Shown: positions 1-7,044, counted from the first letter of the stretch. The stretch: 15,952 nucleotides of DNA from CBIFVZ01 sp966185765 (GCA_966185765.1 CBIFVZ010000081.1:1-15952); one strand, 5' to 3'. Numbers and translations: made by a program. The notes: generated from the letters alone by a model not told the origin.

Positions 1-107
1 GCTGAAAAACCGGAACACTCAAAAAGTGCATGGAACTGAAGCTGGAATGCTTACATAATCGGGGGCCAGCTATATTACCCGCAGGCGTAATAATGCAAAG
101 AAAAAGA

Positions 108-132
108 AATAATTCAGATGCTGTGAATTATT
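108..132. repeat. Inverted repeat upstream of ampC
   Basis: AATAATTC (108-115) and GAATTATT (125-132) form a perfect 8-bp inverted repeat around a 9-base loop. Read on the minus strand the hairpin is followed by a T-rich run (complement of 97-107), so it could end a minus-strand transcript, but no minus-strand gene is visible to its right. It could also be an operator. The rest of 1-220 shows nothing recognisable; in particular there is no start of an ampR gene reading leftward. Confidence 0.4.
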
Positions 133-220
133 CAGGAGAGTCAATAGTCAGGTATTAACGGCGATGGGGGGCGAAGATCTTGCTGTAAACAGGCATTTTT
201 CATCTTTCATCGCTACTGAC

Positions 221-247
221 TTGAGCAATACTGTGTCCTGATAATGA
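221..247 (+). promoter_or_regulatory. Possible ampC promoter
   Basis: TTGAGC (221-226) and TAATGA (242-247) are separated by 15 bases, a sub-optimal sigma-70 spacing. A transcript beginning near 254 would have a leader of about 40 nt to the TTG start proposed at 292. It would exclude the upstream in-frame ATG at 244. The match is weak and the assignment is inference. Confidence 0.3.
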
Positions 248-291
248 ATTTCGCGTTGTATGCTGACCCGTTGCCTGGAGTGTTAACTACA

Positions 292-1437
292 TTGAAAATT
301 TTGCCATCACTTGCCGCGCTCACCCTGGCGATATCTTTTACATCAATGGCGGCTCCCTCGGGGTTAACGCAGGAGGCGCTTCGCCTCACTGTAGACAAAA
401 CTATTACGCCACTGCTTAAGGAATATGCTATTCCAGGTATGGCGGTGGCGTTGATTTATCAGGGTAAACCCCATTATTTTACCTGGGGACTGGCGGATGT
501 TGCCCGCAATCAGCCGGTTACCCTCAGTACGCTGTTTGAACTTGGTTCAGTCAGTAAAACATTTACAGGCGTACTGGGCGGCGAGGCGGTAAGTCGCGGT
601 GAGATTAGCTTAAGCGATGCGGCCCAGCGCTACTGGCCCGCACTGGACAGCCCGCAGTGGCGGGGAATAACGTTACTGCATCTGGCAACCTATACCGCAG
701 GGGGACTGCCCCTGCAGGTGCCGGAATACGCAAAAGACAGCGACTCACTATTGGCCTTCTTTCAGGGCTGGCAACCGCAGTGGATGCCCGGTGAAAGACG
801 TCAGTATGCCAACGCCAGCATTGGCTTATTTGGTTCGCTGGCAGTTAAACCATCCGGGCTTAGTTTTGAGCAGGCAATGGCGCAGCGGGTGTTGCAGCCG
901 TTGGCGCTCACGCAAACCTGGATTTCTGTACCTGCTTTTGCACAAAAGGATTATGCGTGGGGCTATCGGGATAACCAGCCGGTACGCGTTGCATCAGCGA
1001 TGCTGGACGCAGAAGCCTACGGCATTAAATCCAGCGTGCATGATATGGCCGCCTGGCTACAGGCAAATATGATGCCACAGAACATTGCGCCGCCGACATT
1101 GCAGCAAGGCATTAAGCTGGCGCAGACGCGCTACTGGCGCGTTGATGACATGTATCAAGGGCTGGGCTGGGAAATGTACGACTGGCCGGTAAGTTTATCT
1201 GCTATGCAGCACGGCGCGGAGCATATGCTGGAGGCGCGACCGGCGGTGGCGGTTAACCCGCCGATGCTGGCTGCGCCTGCGTCATGGATTCATAAAACCG
1301 GCTCCACCAACGGCTTTGGCGCTTATGTGGCGTTTATCCCTCAAAAGCAGATCGGGATTGTCATGCTGGCAAATAAAAACTACCCAAACGCCGCGCGCAT
1401 CAAAGCGGGCTATACCATTTTGCAGGCGCTGAAATAA
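292..1437 (+). CDS. ampC: Class C beta-lactamase (AmpC-type)
   Basis: Periplasmic serine beta-lactamase that hydrolyses cephalosporins and penicillins through an acyl-enzyme. The three class C motifs are all present: SVSK (residues 86-89, nucleophilic Ser86, Ser64 in standard numbering), YAN in YANAS, and KTG in HKTGSTNGFG. Stretches such as ATYTAGGLPLQVP and FIPQKQIGIVMLAN match the Enterobacter P99 enzyme closely as I recall it. I place the start at TTG 292: this gives 381 residues, the usual precursor length, and the protein then opens directly with a signal peptide (hydrophobic core LAALTLAISF, cleavage near SMA/A, residue 20). GGAG at 277-280 serves as ribosome site. The in-frame ATG at 244 would put 16 atypical residues (MNFALYADPL...) before the signal. 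No ampR lies upstream, so expression is probably constitutive or weak. The gene is convergent with the IclR regulator. Function is near certain, the start less so. Confidence 0.93.
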   Translation: MKILPSLAALTLAISFTSMAAPSGLTQEALRLTVDKTITPLLKEYAIPGMAVALIYQGKPHYFTWGLADVARNQPVTLSTLFELGSVSKTFTGVLGGEAVSRGEISLSDAAQRYWPALDSPQWRGITLLHLATYTAGGLPLQVPEYAKDSDSLLAFFQGWQPQWMPGERRQYANASIGLFGSLAVKPSGLSFEQAMAQRVLQPLALTQTWISVPAFAQKDYAWGYRDNQPVRVASAMLDAEAYGIKSSVHDMAAWLQANMMPQNIAPPTLQQGIKLAQTRYWRVDDMYQGLGWEMYDWPVSLSAMQHGAEHMLEARPAVAVNPPMLAAPASWIHKTGSTNGFGAYVAFIPQKQIGIVMLANKNYPNAARIKAGYTILQALK

Positions 1438-1470
1438 GCCAGTGATATTTGCCCGTTAATCACGACAGAG

Positions 1471-1503
1471 ATTGGGCGCCAGGCGCGGCCTGTGACGCTC
1501 AAT
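1471..1503. terminator. Hairpin between convergent ampC and IclR gene
   Basis: An imperfect stem: ATTG/CAAT outer pairs (1471-1474, 1500-1503), GCG/CGC (1476-1478, 1496-1498) and an inner AGGC/GCCT (1481-1484, 1488-1491). It sits in the 78-bp gap between two convergent genes, where a bidirectional terminator is expected. There is no clear U tract on either strand, so this is tentative. Confidence 0.35.
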
Positions 1504-1515
1504 CTGACGCTGCCA

Positions 1516-2337
1516 TTACAACTTCATCGACAATTCCATCGCCGCACGTCGCAAGGGGGGCAAAATCTCCTCGCGCAATTGCTGCACCGACATTCTTGAA
1601 GCATGCACGCCCACGTTCATCGCCGCGACCACCTTCGCATCACGCGCCAGCATGGGTACAGCCACCGAGCGCAGGCCGACCTCCAGTTGCTGGTCGTTAA
1701 TGGCGTAGCCCTGGCGGCGCACGCGATTAATCTCCTCACGCAATTCCTCAAGGGAAACCAGCGTGTACTGGGTATAACGTATTCGCTTTGCGCGTGCGAG
1801 GTAGTCTTCCAGTTCCTCTTCAGGCAGGGCACTTAACAGTACGCGACCCATTGAGGTTACCCAGGCGGGCAGGCGGCTACCGCGCCCAATGTCCATGCTA
1901 AGAATATTGTCGACAGCAGTACGCGCAATATACAGCACATTATCGCCATCGAGCGTAGCCACTGAACATGACTCATTAAGCGTTTTACTCAGCGCATCCA
2001 GACTGGTTTGCGCCACTTTCGCCAGTGGCGTTCCGGCAAGATAAGCATGGCCTACCGTCAACACCCGTGGCAACAGCTCATAGCTGCGCCCATCCGGGCT
2101 GTGAACCATGCCGAGGCTTGCCAGCGTGTACAGGCAACGGCGCACGGCAGCACGGGAAATACGGGTTTTCTGGCTGAGTTGAGAAATGGTGAGGCGCTGG
2201 CGCTGGGGAGTAAAAGCATTAAGCACTTCCAGTCCACGGGCCAGCGACAGCATAAAATTAGGATCTCGCCTTGCGGCAAGACAATTCTCGCCCTTCAGCG
2301 GGTCAAGAAACTGCTCCTCGGTTGTTTTTTGATTCAT
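1516..2337 (-). CDS. IclR-family regulator, PcaR/PcaU type
   Basis: Transcriptional regulator of aromatic-acid catabolism, 273 residues. The N-terminal winged helix-turn-helix spans about residues 26-90; it begins with RDPNFMLSLARGLEVLNAF, the opening typical of the PcaR/PcaU/PobR branch of IclR proteins, followed by the recognition region SQKTRISRAAVRRCLYTL. The C-terminal effector-binding domain covers about 104-270 (SCSVATLDGDNVLYIAR, GYAINDQQLEVGLRSVAVPML). The start is ATG at 2337, with GGGAGAG upstream on the minus strand; a GTG one codon earlier is also possible. It is divergent from catB, and the intergenic region carries a PcaR-like box, so I infer that it controls catBCA-benABCD and perhaps itself. 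Proteobacterial cat/ben operons are classically run by LysR (CatR, CatM, BenM) or AraC (BenR) regulators, so this arrangement is unusual. The effector (muconate, benzoate or beta-ketoadipate) cannot be told from sequence. Confidence 0.88.
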   Translation of the reverse strand: MNQKTTEEQFLDPLKGENCLAARRDPNFMLSLARGLEVLNAFTPQRQRLTISQLSQKTRISRAAVRRCLYTLASLGMVHSPDGRSYELLPRVLTVGHAYLAGTPLAKVAQTSLDALSKTLNESCSVATLDGDNVLYIARTAVDNILSMDIGRGSRLPAWVTSMGRVLLSALPEEELEDYLARAKRIRYTQYTLVSLEELREEINRVRRQGYAINDQQLEVGLRSVAVPMLARDAKVVAAMNVGVHASRMSVQQLREEILPPLRRAAMELSMKL

Positions 2338-2439
2338 CACTTGCTCTCTCCCGGCGTCGGAATCGTAGCGATAGCACCACTATACCCGGCTCCAGGGTGT
2401 CGCGGCGGGAATCTGTTTATTTTCCCACGAAGATCACAC

Positions 2440-2468
2440 TTATAACCTCAATGTAACAAATGCGTCGA
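2440..2468 (-). promoter_or_regulatory. Possible promoter of the IclR regulator gene
   Basis: On the minus strand TCGACG (2468-2463) and TTATAA (2445-2440) are 17 bases apart. The -35 hexamer lies inside the PcaR-like box at 2463-2477, a layout that would suit autoregulation. Predicted by eye only. Confidence 0.35.
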
Positions 2469-2496
2469 TAATCGCACAACTTTTCGATTACCGCCG
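2463..2496. promoter_or_regulatory. PcaR-like operator, two tandem half-sites
   Basis: The first element, CGTCGATAATCGCAC (2463-2477), matches 13 of 15 positions of GTTCGATAATCGCAC, the PcaR box reported for Pseudomonas putida pca promoters as I remember it. A weaker copy, TTTCGATTACCGCCG (2482-2496, 10 of 15), begins 19 bp further on and abuts the -35 of the proposed catB promoter. The core CGATAATCG is itself a 9-bp palindrome. The placement upstream of catB and over the putative promoter of the divergent IclR gene fits a site used to activate one and repress the other. Binding is inference. Confidence 0.6.
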
Positions 2497-2526
2497 TTGA
2501 CGCTCTCTGTGCCACAGCCCTATTGT
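2497..2526 (+). promoter_or_regulatory. Possible catB operon promoter
   Basis: TTGACG (2497-2502) and TATTGT (2521-2526) are 18 bases apart. The leader to catB would be about 85 nt and would contain the inverted repeats at 2547-2558 (GTGAA/TTCAC) and 2592-2606. The adjacent upstream PcaR-like element suits activator contact with RNA polymerase. Confidence 0.45.
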
Positions 2527-2591
2527 CATACCAGCGCTAAAAGACGGTGAATTTTCACGCATTTTAGCTAACTCCATGATTATAAGAACGA

Positions 2592-2606
2592 GATGATGAC
2601 ATCATC
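2592..2606. repeat. Perfect palindrome GATGATGACATCATC before catB
   Basis: Two 7-base arms, GATGATG and CATCATC, surround a single central A. The palindrome ends immediately before the ribosome site AGGTGG (2607-2612) of catB. A single-base centre cannot form a tight RNA hairpin, so a DNA operator for a dimeric protein is more likely than an RNA structure. Function unknown. Confidence 0.5.
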
Positions 2607-2618
2607 AGGTGGAAGACA

Positions 2619-3734
2619 ATGAGTGCAACAATCGAACGGTTTGAAACCTGGCTGGTGGACCTGCCCACCATCCGGCCCCACAAACTTTCCATGACGACTA
2701 TGGGCTGCCAGACGCTGGTTATTTTACGCATTACCCGCTCTGACGGCATTTGCGGCCTCGGGGAGGCCACCACCATTGGCGGTTTGAGTTATGGTGTGGA
2801 AAGCCCCGAAGGTATCAAATCTGCGCTGGACAATTATCTGGCACCGCTGCTTACCGGGCAGCCCGCTGACGACATCAACCCACTGCTTACACGTATCAAC
2901 AGTGCCGTGAAGGGCAACACCTTCGCCAAATCCGCGATTGAAACCGCGCTGCTGGATGCCAAAGGCAAAGCGCTGGGCCTGCCGGTAAGTGCACTGCTGG
3001 GCGGTGCGCTTAGCGACACATTACCGGTGTTGTGGACACTGGCAAGCGGTGATACCACAAAAGACATTGCCGAGGGCGAGATGCTACTGGCAGAAGGGCG
3101 CCATCGTGCATTCAAACTTAAAATTGGCGCTCGTAGTCTTGCGACCGATCTGACACACACCCGTGCCATTGTTGAGGCGCTGGGTGAGCGTGCCAGCATT
3201 CGTGTAGACGTAAACCAGGCCTGGGATGCCAGCACGGCAGCACGCGGTTGCGCTGAACTTTCAGCAATGGGCGTGGACTTGATTGAGCAGCCGGTGGCAG
3301 CACATGACCGTGAAGCGTTGGTGCGCCTTAGCCACCACGGTCGCGCAGCCATTCTTGCCGATGAGGCTGTCGCGAGTGCCGAAGATGGTTTTGATATCGC
3401 CCGCCGTGGCTTTAGCGGTGCTTATGCACTGAAAATTGCCAAGTCCGGTGGTCCGGCAAGCGTACTGCGCCTGGCGCACGTGGCACAGGCGGCGGGCATT
3501 GGCCTTTACGGTGGCACCATGCTGGAGGGCACCATCGGTACGGTGGCATCGCTGCACGCCTGGTCAACGTTACCGCTGCAATGGGGCACTGAGATGTTTG
3601 GCCCGCTTTTGCTTAAAGACGATATCGTCGTGCGCCCGCTTACCTTTGCCGACGCCAGCGTCACACTGCCGCAAACGCCAGGGCTGGGTGTTGCGCTGGA
3701 TGAAGACAAACTGCGTCATTACTCCCGCAAGTGA
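2619..3734 (+). CDS. catB: Muconate cycloisomerase (CatB)
   Basis: Converts cis,cis-muconate to muconolactone, the second step of catechol ortho cleavage, in the cytoplasm with Mn2+ or Mg2+. It belongs to the enolase superfamily, with an N-terminal capping domain (about 1-125) and a barrel domain. Catalytic features are in place: KLK (Lys166 and Lys168), metal ligands Asp197 (DVNQAW), Glu223 (IEQPV) and Asp248 (LADEA), Lys272 (ALKIAKSGG) and Glu325 (WGTEMFGP). All lie within two residues of the P. putida enzyme numbering. Length 371 is normal for the family. The ATG follows AGGTGG. It is the first gene of the catBCA-benABCD run, with 34 bp to catC. Chloromuconate cycloisomerase is an alternative, but the benzoate gene context favours CatB. 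Confidence 0.95.
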   Translation: MSATIERFETWLVDLPTIRPHKLSMTTMGCQTLVILRITRSDGICGLGEATTIGGLSYGVESPEGIKSALDNYLAPLLTGQPADDINPLLTRINSAVKGNTFAKSAIETALLDAKGKALGLPVSALLGGALSDTLPVLWTLASGDTTKDIAEGEMLLAEGRHRAFKLKIGARSLATDLTHTRAIVEALGERASIRVDVNQAWDASTAARGCAELSAMGVDLIEQPVAAHDREALVRLSHHGRAAILADEAVASAEDGFDIARRGFSGAYALKIAKSGGPASVLRLAHVAQAAGIGLYGGTMLEGTIGTVASLHAWSTLPLQWGTEMFGPLLLKDDIVVRPLTFADASVTLPQTPGLGVALDEDKLRHYSRK

Positions 3735-3768
3735 CCCTGCCTGCGTTTGACAGTAAAGGAGACAAGTC

Positions 3769-4059
3769 ATGTTATTTAAAGTTGAAATGACGGTAAATAT
3801 CCCGCTCGACATGCCTGAAGAGCAGGCTGCACAAATAAAAGCCACAGAAAAAGCCTATTCCCAGCAGCTTCAACGCGAGGGGAAATGGCGCCATATCTGG
3901 CGTGTCGCCGGGCTTTACGCGAATGTCAGTATTTTTGATGTCAAAGATGCTCAGGAACTGCACGATATTTTAATGGGACTGCCGTTGTACCCGTATATGG
4001 ATATTCAGGTTGATGCACTGTGTCGCCATCCTTCATCCATTCACGACGACGACCAATAA
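3769..4059 (+). CDS. catC: Muconolactone delta-isomerase (CatC)
   Basis: Isomerises muconolactone to beta-ketoadipate enol-lactone, the third step after catechol. The protein is 96 residues, exactly the usual family size, and starts MLFKVEMTVNIP with the typical pattern EKAYSQQLQREGKWRHIWRVAGLYANVSIFDV and LMGLPLYPYMDIQV. CatC proteins assemble as ring-shaped decamers. A strong ribosome site, AAAGGAG, lies 7 bases before the ATG. The tail DDDQ is encoded by DNA that also forms the left half of a repeat found again before benA (see 4051-4065). Its stop is 77 bp from catA. Confidence 0.95.
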   Translation: MLFKVEMTVNIPLDMPEEQAAQIKATEKAYSQQLQREGKWRHIWRVAGLYANVSIFDVKDAQELHDILMGLPLYPYMDIQVDALCRHPSSIHDDDQ

Positions 4060-4065
4060 ATTATT
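4051..4065 (+). repeat. Direct repeat copy 1 (catC end / catA leader)
   Basis: GACCAATAAATTATT here is identical to 5123-5137 before benA. The match extends upstream with two C/T differences (GACGAC against GATGAT). Downstream it continues loosely as a pyrimidine-rich TTAC/CCCTGT segment. This copy includes the catC stop codon (TAA 4057-4059) and lies 71 bp before the catA start. Confidence 0.7.
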
Positions 4066-4136
4066 TCATCTCTTACCCTGTGCGCTTAAATAACCACGCG
4101 CGCGAACCTGCAAATATAAAAAAGAGAGTCGACAAT

Positions 4137-5066
4137 ATGAAGAGCAATTTCACCCGCACACCTGAAGTAGAACAATTGCTGCGTGCCGGTGCTGGCCTGG
4201 ATGGCAGCACCGGCGATGAGCGTTTTAAAAACATTATCCATCGCCTGCTGGAAAACATCTGCACGTTAATTGACGATTATAACGTGACGCAGGAAGAGTT
4301 CTGGCAAGCCATTAACTACCTGCATGAGCTGGGTGAGCGTAAAGAAGCGGCCTTGTTGGCTGCGGGTCTGGGCCTTGAGCACTATCTGGATCTGCGCCAG
4401 GAGGCGATTGAGGCTGATGACAACCAGCCACACGGTACGCCACGCACCATTGAAGGGCCGCTGTACGTGGCTAATGCACCGCTTGCCGATGGCCATGCGC
4501 GTATGGACGACGGCAAGGACAACGGCCGTGAAATGTGGCTGTACGGTGAGGTGAAAGATACTGACGGCAAGCCGCTGGCAAACGCCATTGTCGATATCTG
4601 GCACGCCAATACGCTCGGTAACTATTCATTCTTTGACAAAAGCCAGAGTGAGTACAACCTGCGCCGTCGCATCCGCACCGGCAGCGACGGGCGTTACAGC
4701 GTGCGCAGCATTGTGCCATCAGGCTATGGTTGCCCGCCCGACGGCCCGACGCAGAAGCTGCTCGACCGTTTAGGCCGCCACGGTAACCGCCCGGCACACA
4801 TTCACTTCTTTGTTTCTGCGCCAGGGCATAAGCACCTCACCAGCCAGATAAACCTTAACGGAGATAAATACCTGTGGGACGACTTTGCCTTCGCTACCCG
4901 TGATGGACTGGTGGCCGACCCGGTAGAAATTACCGACCCGGCACTGGCTAAAGAACGTGGTCTGTCTGGCCCACACATTGAAATACGCTTTGACTTTGCG
5001 CTGCCTGCGGCACAAAAACCTCAGGATGAGCAGCGCATTGCACGCGCACGTGCGCTGGAACAATAA
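4137..5066 (+). CDS. catA: Catechol 1,2-dioxygenase (CatA)
   Basis: Non-haem Fe(III) intradiol dioxygenase that opens catechol to cis,cis-muconate with O2. The four iron ligands are visible: Tyr163 (GNYSFF), Tyr197 (PSGYGCP), His221 and His223 (RPAHIHFF). They match Tyr164, Tyr200, His224 and His226 of the Acinetobacter enzyme. The N-terminal helical linker (about 1-100) is the dimer and phospholipid-binding part of this family, and the catalytic beta-sandwich follows. At 309 residues it has the normal length. I chose ATG 4137 because it follows AGAGAG at proper spacing and begins like its homologues; the frame stays open upstream into catC, but that stretch (IHSRRRPINY...) does not look like protein. 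It is third in the operon, with 113 bp before benA, the longest gap of the run. Confidence 0.96.
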   Translation: MKSNFTRTPEVEQLLRAGAGLDGSTGDERFKNIIHRLLENICTLIDDYNVTQEEFWQAINYLHELGERKEAALLAAGLGLEHYLDLRQEAIEADDNQPHGTPRTIEGPLYVANAPLADGHARMDDGKDNGREMWLYGEVKDTDGKPLANAIVDIWHANTLGNYSFFDKSQSEYNLRRRIRTGSDGRYSVRSIVPSGYGCPPDGPTQKLLDRLGRHGNRPAHIHFFVSAPGHKHLTSQINLNGDKYLWDDFAFATRDGLVADPVEITDPALAKERGLSGPHIEIRFDFALPAAQKPQDEQRIARARALEQ

Positions 5067-5095
5067 GTATTACCAACCGGACTGATTAATTCACC

Positions 5096-5115
5096 GCGCC
5101 AGCGCGAGCTGGCGC
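5096..5115 (+). other. GC-rich hairpin with GCGA loop between catA and benA
   Basis: GCGCCAGC (5096-5103) and GCTGGCGC (5108-5115) pair perfectly over a GCGA tetraloop of the GNRA class. No U tract follows, so it is a poor intrinsic terminator. It may be a stabilising or processing element dividing cat and ben parts of the transcript, or a DNA-level site. Confidence 0.55.
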
Positions 5116-5122
5116 CGATGAT

Positions 5123-5137
5123 GACCAATAAATTATT
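5123..5137 (+). repeat. Direct repeat copy 2 (benA leader)
   Basis: Identical 15 bases to 4051-4065, preceded by GATGAT (GACGAC in copy 1) and followed by a similar pyrimidine-rich stretch ending CCCTGT. This copy is non-coding, 42 bp before the benA start. Two long dissimilar genes sharing leader sequence suggests either duplicated regulation or a recombination scar. Confidence 0.7.
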
Positions 5138-5179
5138 CAGCCTTACTTATCCCTGTCGCCATTGGCGGGAGATGTCGTT

Positions 5180-6562
5180 ATGCAACAAAAACTCGATGCA
5201 CTGAAAAATAAAATTAATGACGCATTAATTGTCGATCGTGAGAAAGATATTTATCGCTGTAACCGTAATATTTTTATTGACCAGGATTTGTTTGAACTGG
5301 AAATGAAATATATTTTTGAGGGTAACTGGGTTTTTATGGCTCATGAAAGCCAGATCCCGGAACCGGGCGATTATTATACGCTCACGCTGGGCCGCCAGCC
5401 GGTGATTATCACCCGCGATAAAAATAACGAACTGCATGCCATGATTAATAGCTGCGCCCACCGTGGTGCCATGCTTTGCCGACGTAAATCCGGTAATAAA
5501 GGCTCATTTACCTGCCCATTCCACGGCTGGACTTTCAGCAATAACGGCAAGCTGCTCAAGGCAAAAGACGAAAAAACCGGCGGCTACCCGGACAGCTTTA
5601 AAAAAGAGGGTTCGCATGACCTGAAAATGCTGCCGCGTTTTGCCTCCTATCGCGGTTTTCTGTTTGGCAGCCTGAATGCCGATGTGCAGCCTCTGGAAGA
5701 CTATCTGGGCGAAACCCGCAAAATTATTGACCTGATTGTCGACCCGGCAGAACAGGGGCTGGAGGTACTGCAAGGCTCCTCCAGCTATATCTACGAAGGC
5801 AACTGGAAACTGGGGGCAGAAAACGGCGCGGACGGCTATCACGTCAGCGTGGTGCACTGGAACTATGCCTCAACGATGTCGCGGCGCAACTACGAGGCCG
5901 ACGGTACGCACGCGGTGGACCCTAACGGCTGGTCTAAAAGCCAGGGCGGTGGCTACGGCTTTGAAAACGGCCACATGCTGCTGTGGACGCGGGTGATGAA
6001 CCCGGAAGTACGCCCGATTTACCAGCAACGTGAGCGCATTATGCAAACCTTTGGTGAGCAGCGCGGCGACCAGATGGTGAACGAAACCCGCAATCTGTGC
6101 CTGTATCCTAACGTTTACCTGATGGATCAGTTCTCCACCCAGATTCGTGTGGTACGCCCGATTTCGGTGGATAAAACCGAAGTCACTATCTGGTGCTTTG
6201 CCCCGAAGGGGGAGCCTGACGAAACACGTGCACTACGTATTCGCCAGTATGAAGATTTCTTCAACGTCAGCGGTATGGGCACGCCGGACGATCTTGAAGA
6301 ATTCCGCGCTTGCCAGAATGGCTATCACGGTCAGCAACTGCCGTGGAGCGATCTCAGCCGAGGGGCCAAACACTGGGTCGAAGGCCCGGACGAGCACGCG
6401 CGCGAGGCCGGGCTGAACCCAACCTTGAGCGGCGTGAAGCCGGAAGATGAGGCGTTGTACATCGCTCATCATCATCACTGGCAGACGCTGATGCAGGCGG
6501 CGCTTGCCGAGGAGCAGCGCCGTTTTGATGCCGCCGTTACCCAGCGTGTGGAGGTGGCATGA
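5180..6562 (+). CDS. benA: Benzoate 1,2-dioxygenase, large (alpha) subunit
   Basis: Catalytic subunit of the dioxygenase that turns benzoate into its cis-1,2-dihydrodiol, with BenB and the reductase BenC. The Rieske [2Fe-2S] motif is Cys92-X-His94 ... Cys112-X2-His115 (SCAHRGAMLC, TCPFHGW). The mononuclear iron site has His221 and His226 in GADGYHVSVVHW, with bridging Asp218; the acidic ligand is expected in PDD at 369-371. Total 460 residues, standard for BenA. ATG 5180 is chosen because GGGAG sits at 5167-5171; an in-frame TTG at 5162 would swallow that ribosome site. The stop overlaps the benB start by 4 bases (ATGA), which implies coupled translation. Toluate or anthranilate dioxygenase alpha subunits are close relatives; the neighbouring catBCA and benD favour benzoate. 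Confidence 0.95.
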   Translation: MQQKLDALKNKINDALIVDREKDIYRCNRNIFIDQDLFELEMKYIFEGNWVFMAHESQIPEPGDYYTLTLGRQPVIITRDKNNELHAMINSCAHRGAMLCRRKSGNKGSFTCPFHGWTFSNNGKLLKAKDEKTGGYPDSFKKEGSHDLKMLPRFASYRGFLFGSLNADVQPLEDYLGETRKIIDLIVDPAEQGLEVLQGSSSYIYEGNWKLGAENGADGYHVSVVHWNYASTMSRRNYEADGTHAVDPNGWSKSQGGGYGFENGHMLLWTRVMNPEVRPIYQQRERIMQTFGEQRGDQMVNETRNLCLYPNVYLMDQFSTQIRVVRPISVDKTEVTIWCFAPKGEPDETRALRIRQYEDFFNVSGMGTPDDLEEFRACQNGYHGQQLPWSDLSRGAKHWVEGPDEHAREAGLNPTLSGVKPEDEALYIAHHHHWQTLMQAALAEEQRRFDAAVTQRVEVA

Positions 6563-7044
6563 TGACGCTCAGTGAAATCCGCCAGTTTCTTTATTACGAA
6601 GCAAGCCTGCTTGATGACCGGCAGTGGGACGAATGGCTGAGCTGCTACAGCCCGAAAGTGGTGTACTGGATGCCAGCCTGGGGGGATGACGATGCGTTGA
6701 CCACCGACCCACAGCGCCAGATCTCGCTCATTTATTATCCCAATCGTGAAGGTCTGGAAGACCGGGTGTATCGCATTAAAACCGAGCGCTCGGGTGCGAG
6801 CACGCCGGAGCCGAGAACCACACACATGATTAGCAATGTGGCGCTGGTGGCTGACAACGGCGAAACCGTAGACGTGCGCTACAACTGGGTCACTTACAGC
6901 CATCGCTACAAAGAAACCGACGTTTACTTTGGCACCACTTACTGCACCCTGGAGATGGCGGACGGACGGCCGCGCATTGCACGCAAAACCATCCAGTTAA
7001 ACAACGACTATATCCGTCAGGTTATTGACGTTTACCACGTCTGA
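6559..7044 (+). CDS. benB: Benzoate 1,2-dioxygenase, small (beta) subunit
   Basis: Structural beta subunit of the benzoate dioxygenase hexamer. It is a cone-shaped ring-hydroxylating beta subunit that holds no cofactor and shapes the alpha-subunit assembly. The protein is 161 residues, the normal size, with the family-typical opening IRQFLYYEASLLDDRQWDEWL, the tyrosine/tryptophan-rich YSPKVVYWMPAW, and the ending GRPRIARKTIQLNNDYIRQVIDVYHV. GAGGTGG precedes the start. Two consecutive ATGs (6559, 6562) are possible; the first overlaps the benA stop. Nine bases separate it from benC. Confidence 0.93.
   Translation: MMTLSEIRQFLYYEASLLDDRQWDEWLSCYSPKVVYWMPAWGDDDALTTDPQRQISLIYYPNREGLEDRVYRIKTERSGASTPEPRTTHMISNVALVADNGETVDVRYNWVTYSHRYKETDVYFGTTYCTLEMADGRPRIARKTIQLNNDYIRQVIDVYHV

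Noticed and set aside
1..243. A divergent ampR gene
   Set aside because: Minus-strand reading from the possible start near 31 gives a sequence unlike AmpR, and no other LysR-type start is visible.
2008..2445. A 145-codon frame antisense to the IclR gene
   Set aside because: It has no family features and overlaps a clear IclR protein on the opposite strand.
2547..2558. CRP site at GTGAATTTTCAC
   Set aside because: The arms are separated by too few bases (GTGA-N4-TCAC instead of N6).
2341..2618. LysR-type operator (ATAC-N7-GTAT) for CatR/BenM
   Set aside because: No such paired motif was found in the gap; the nearest ATAC has no correctly spaced partner.
2834..3352. A 172-codon minus-strand frame inside catB
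   Set aside because: It is a shadow of GC-rich codon usage; its composition is Ser/Arg/Ala-rich with no motif, and catB is unequivocal.
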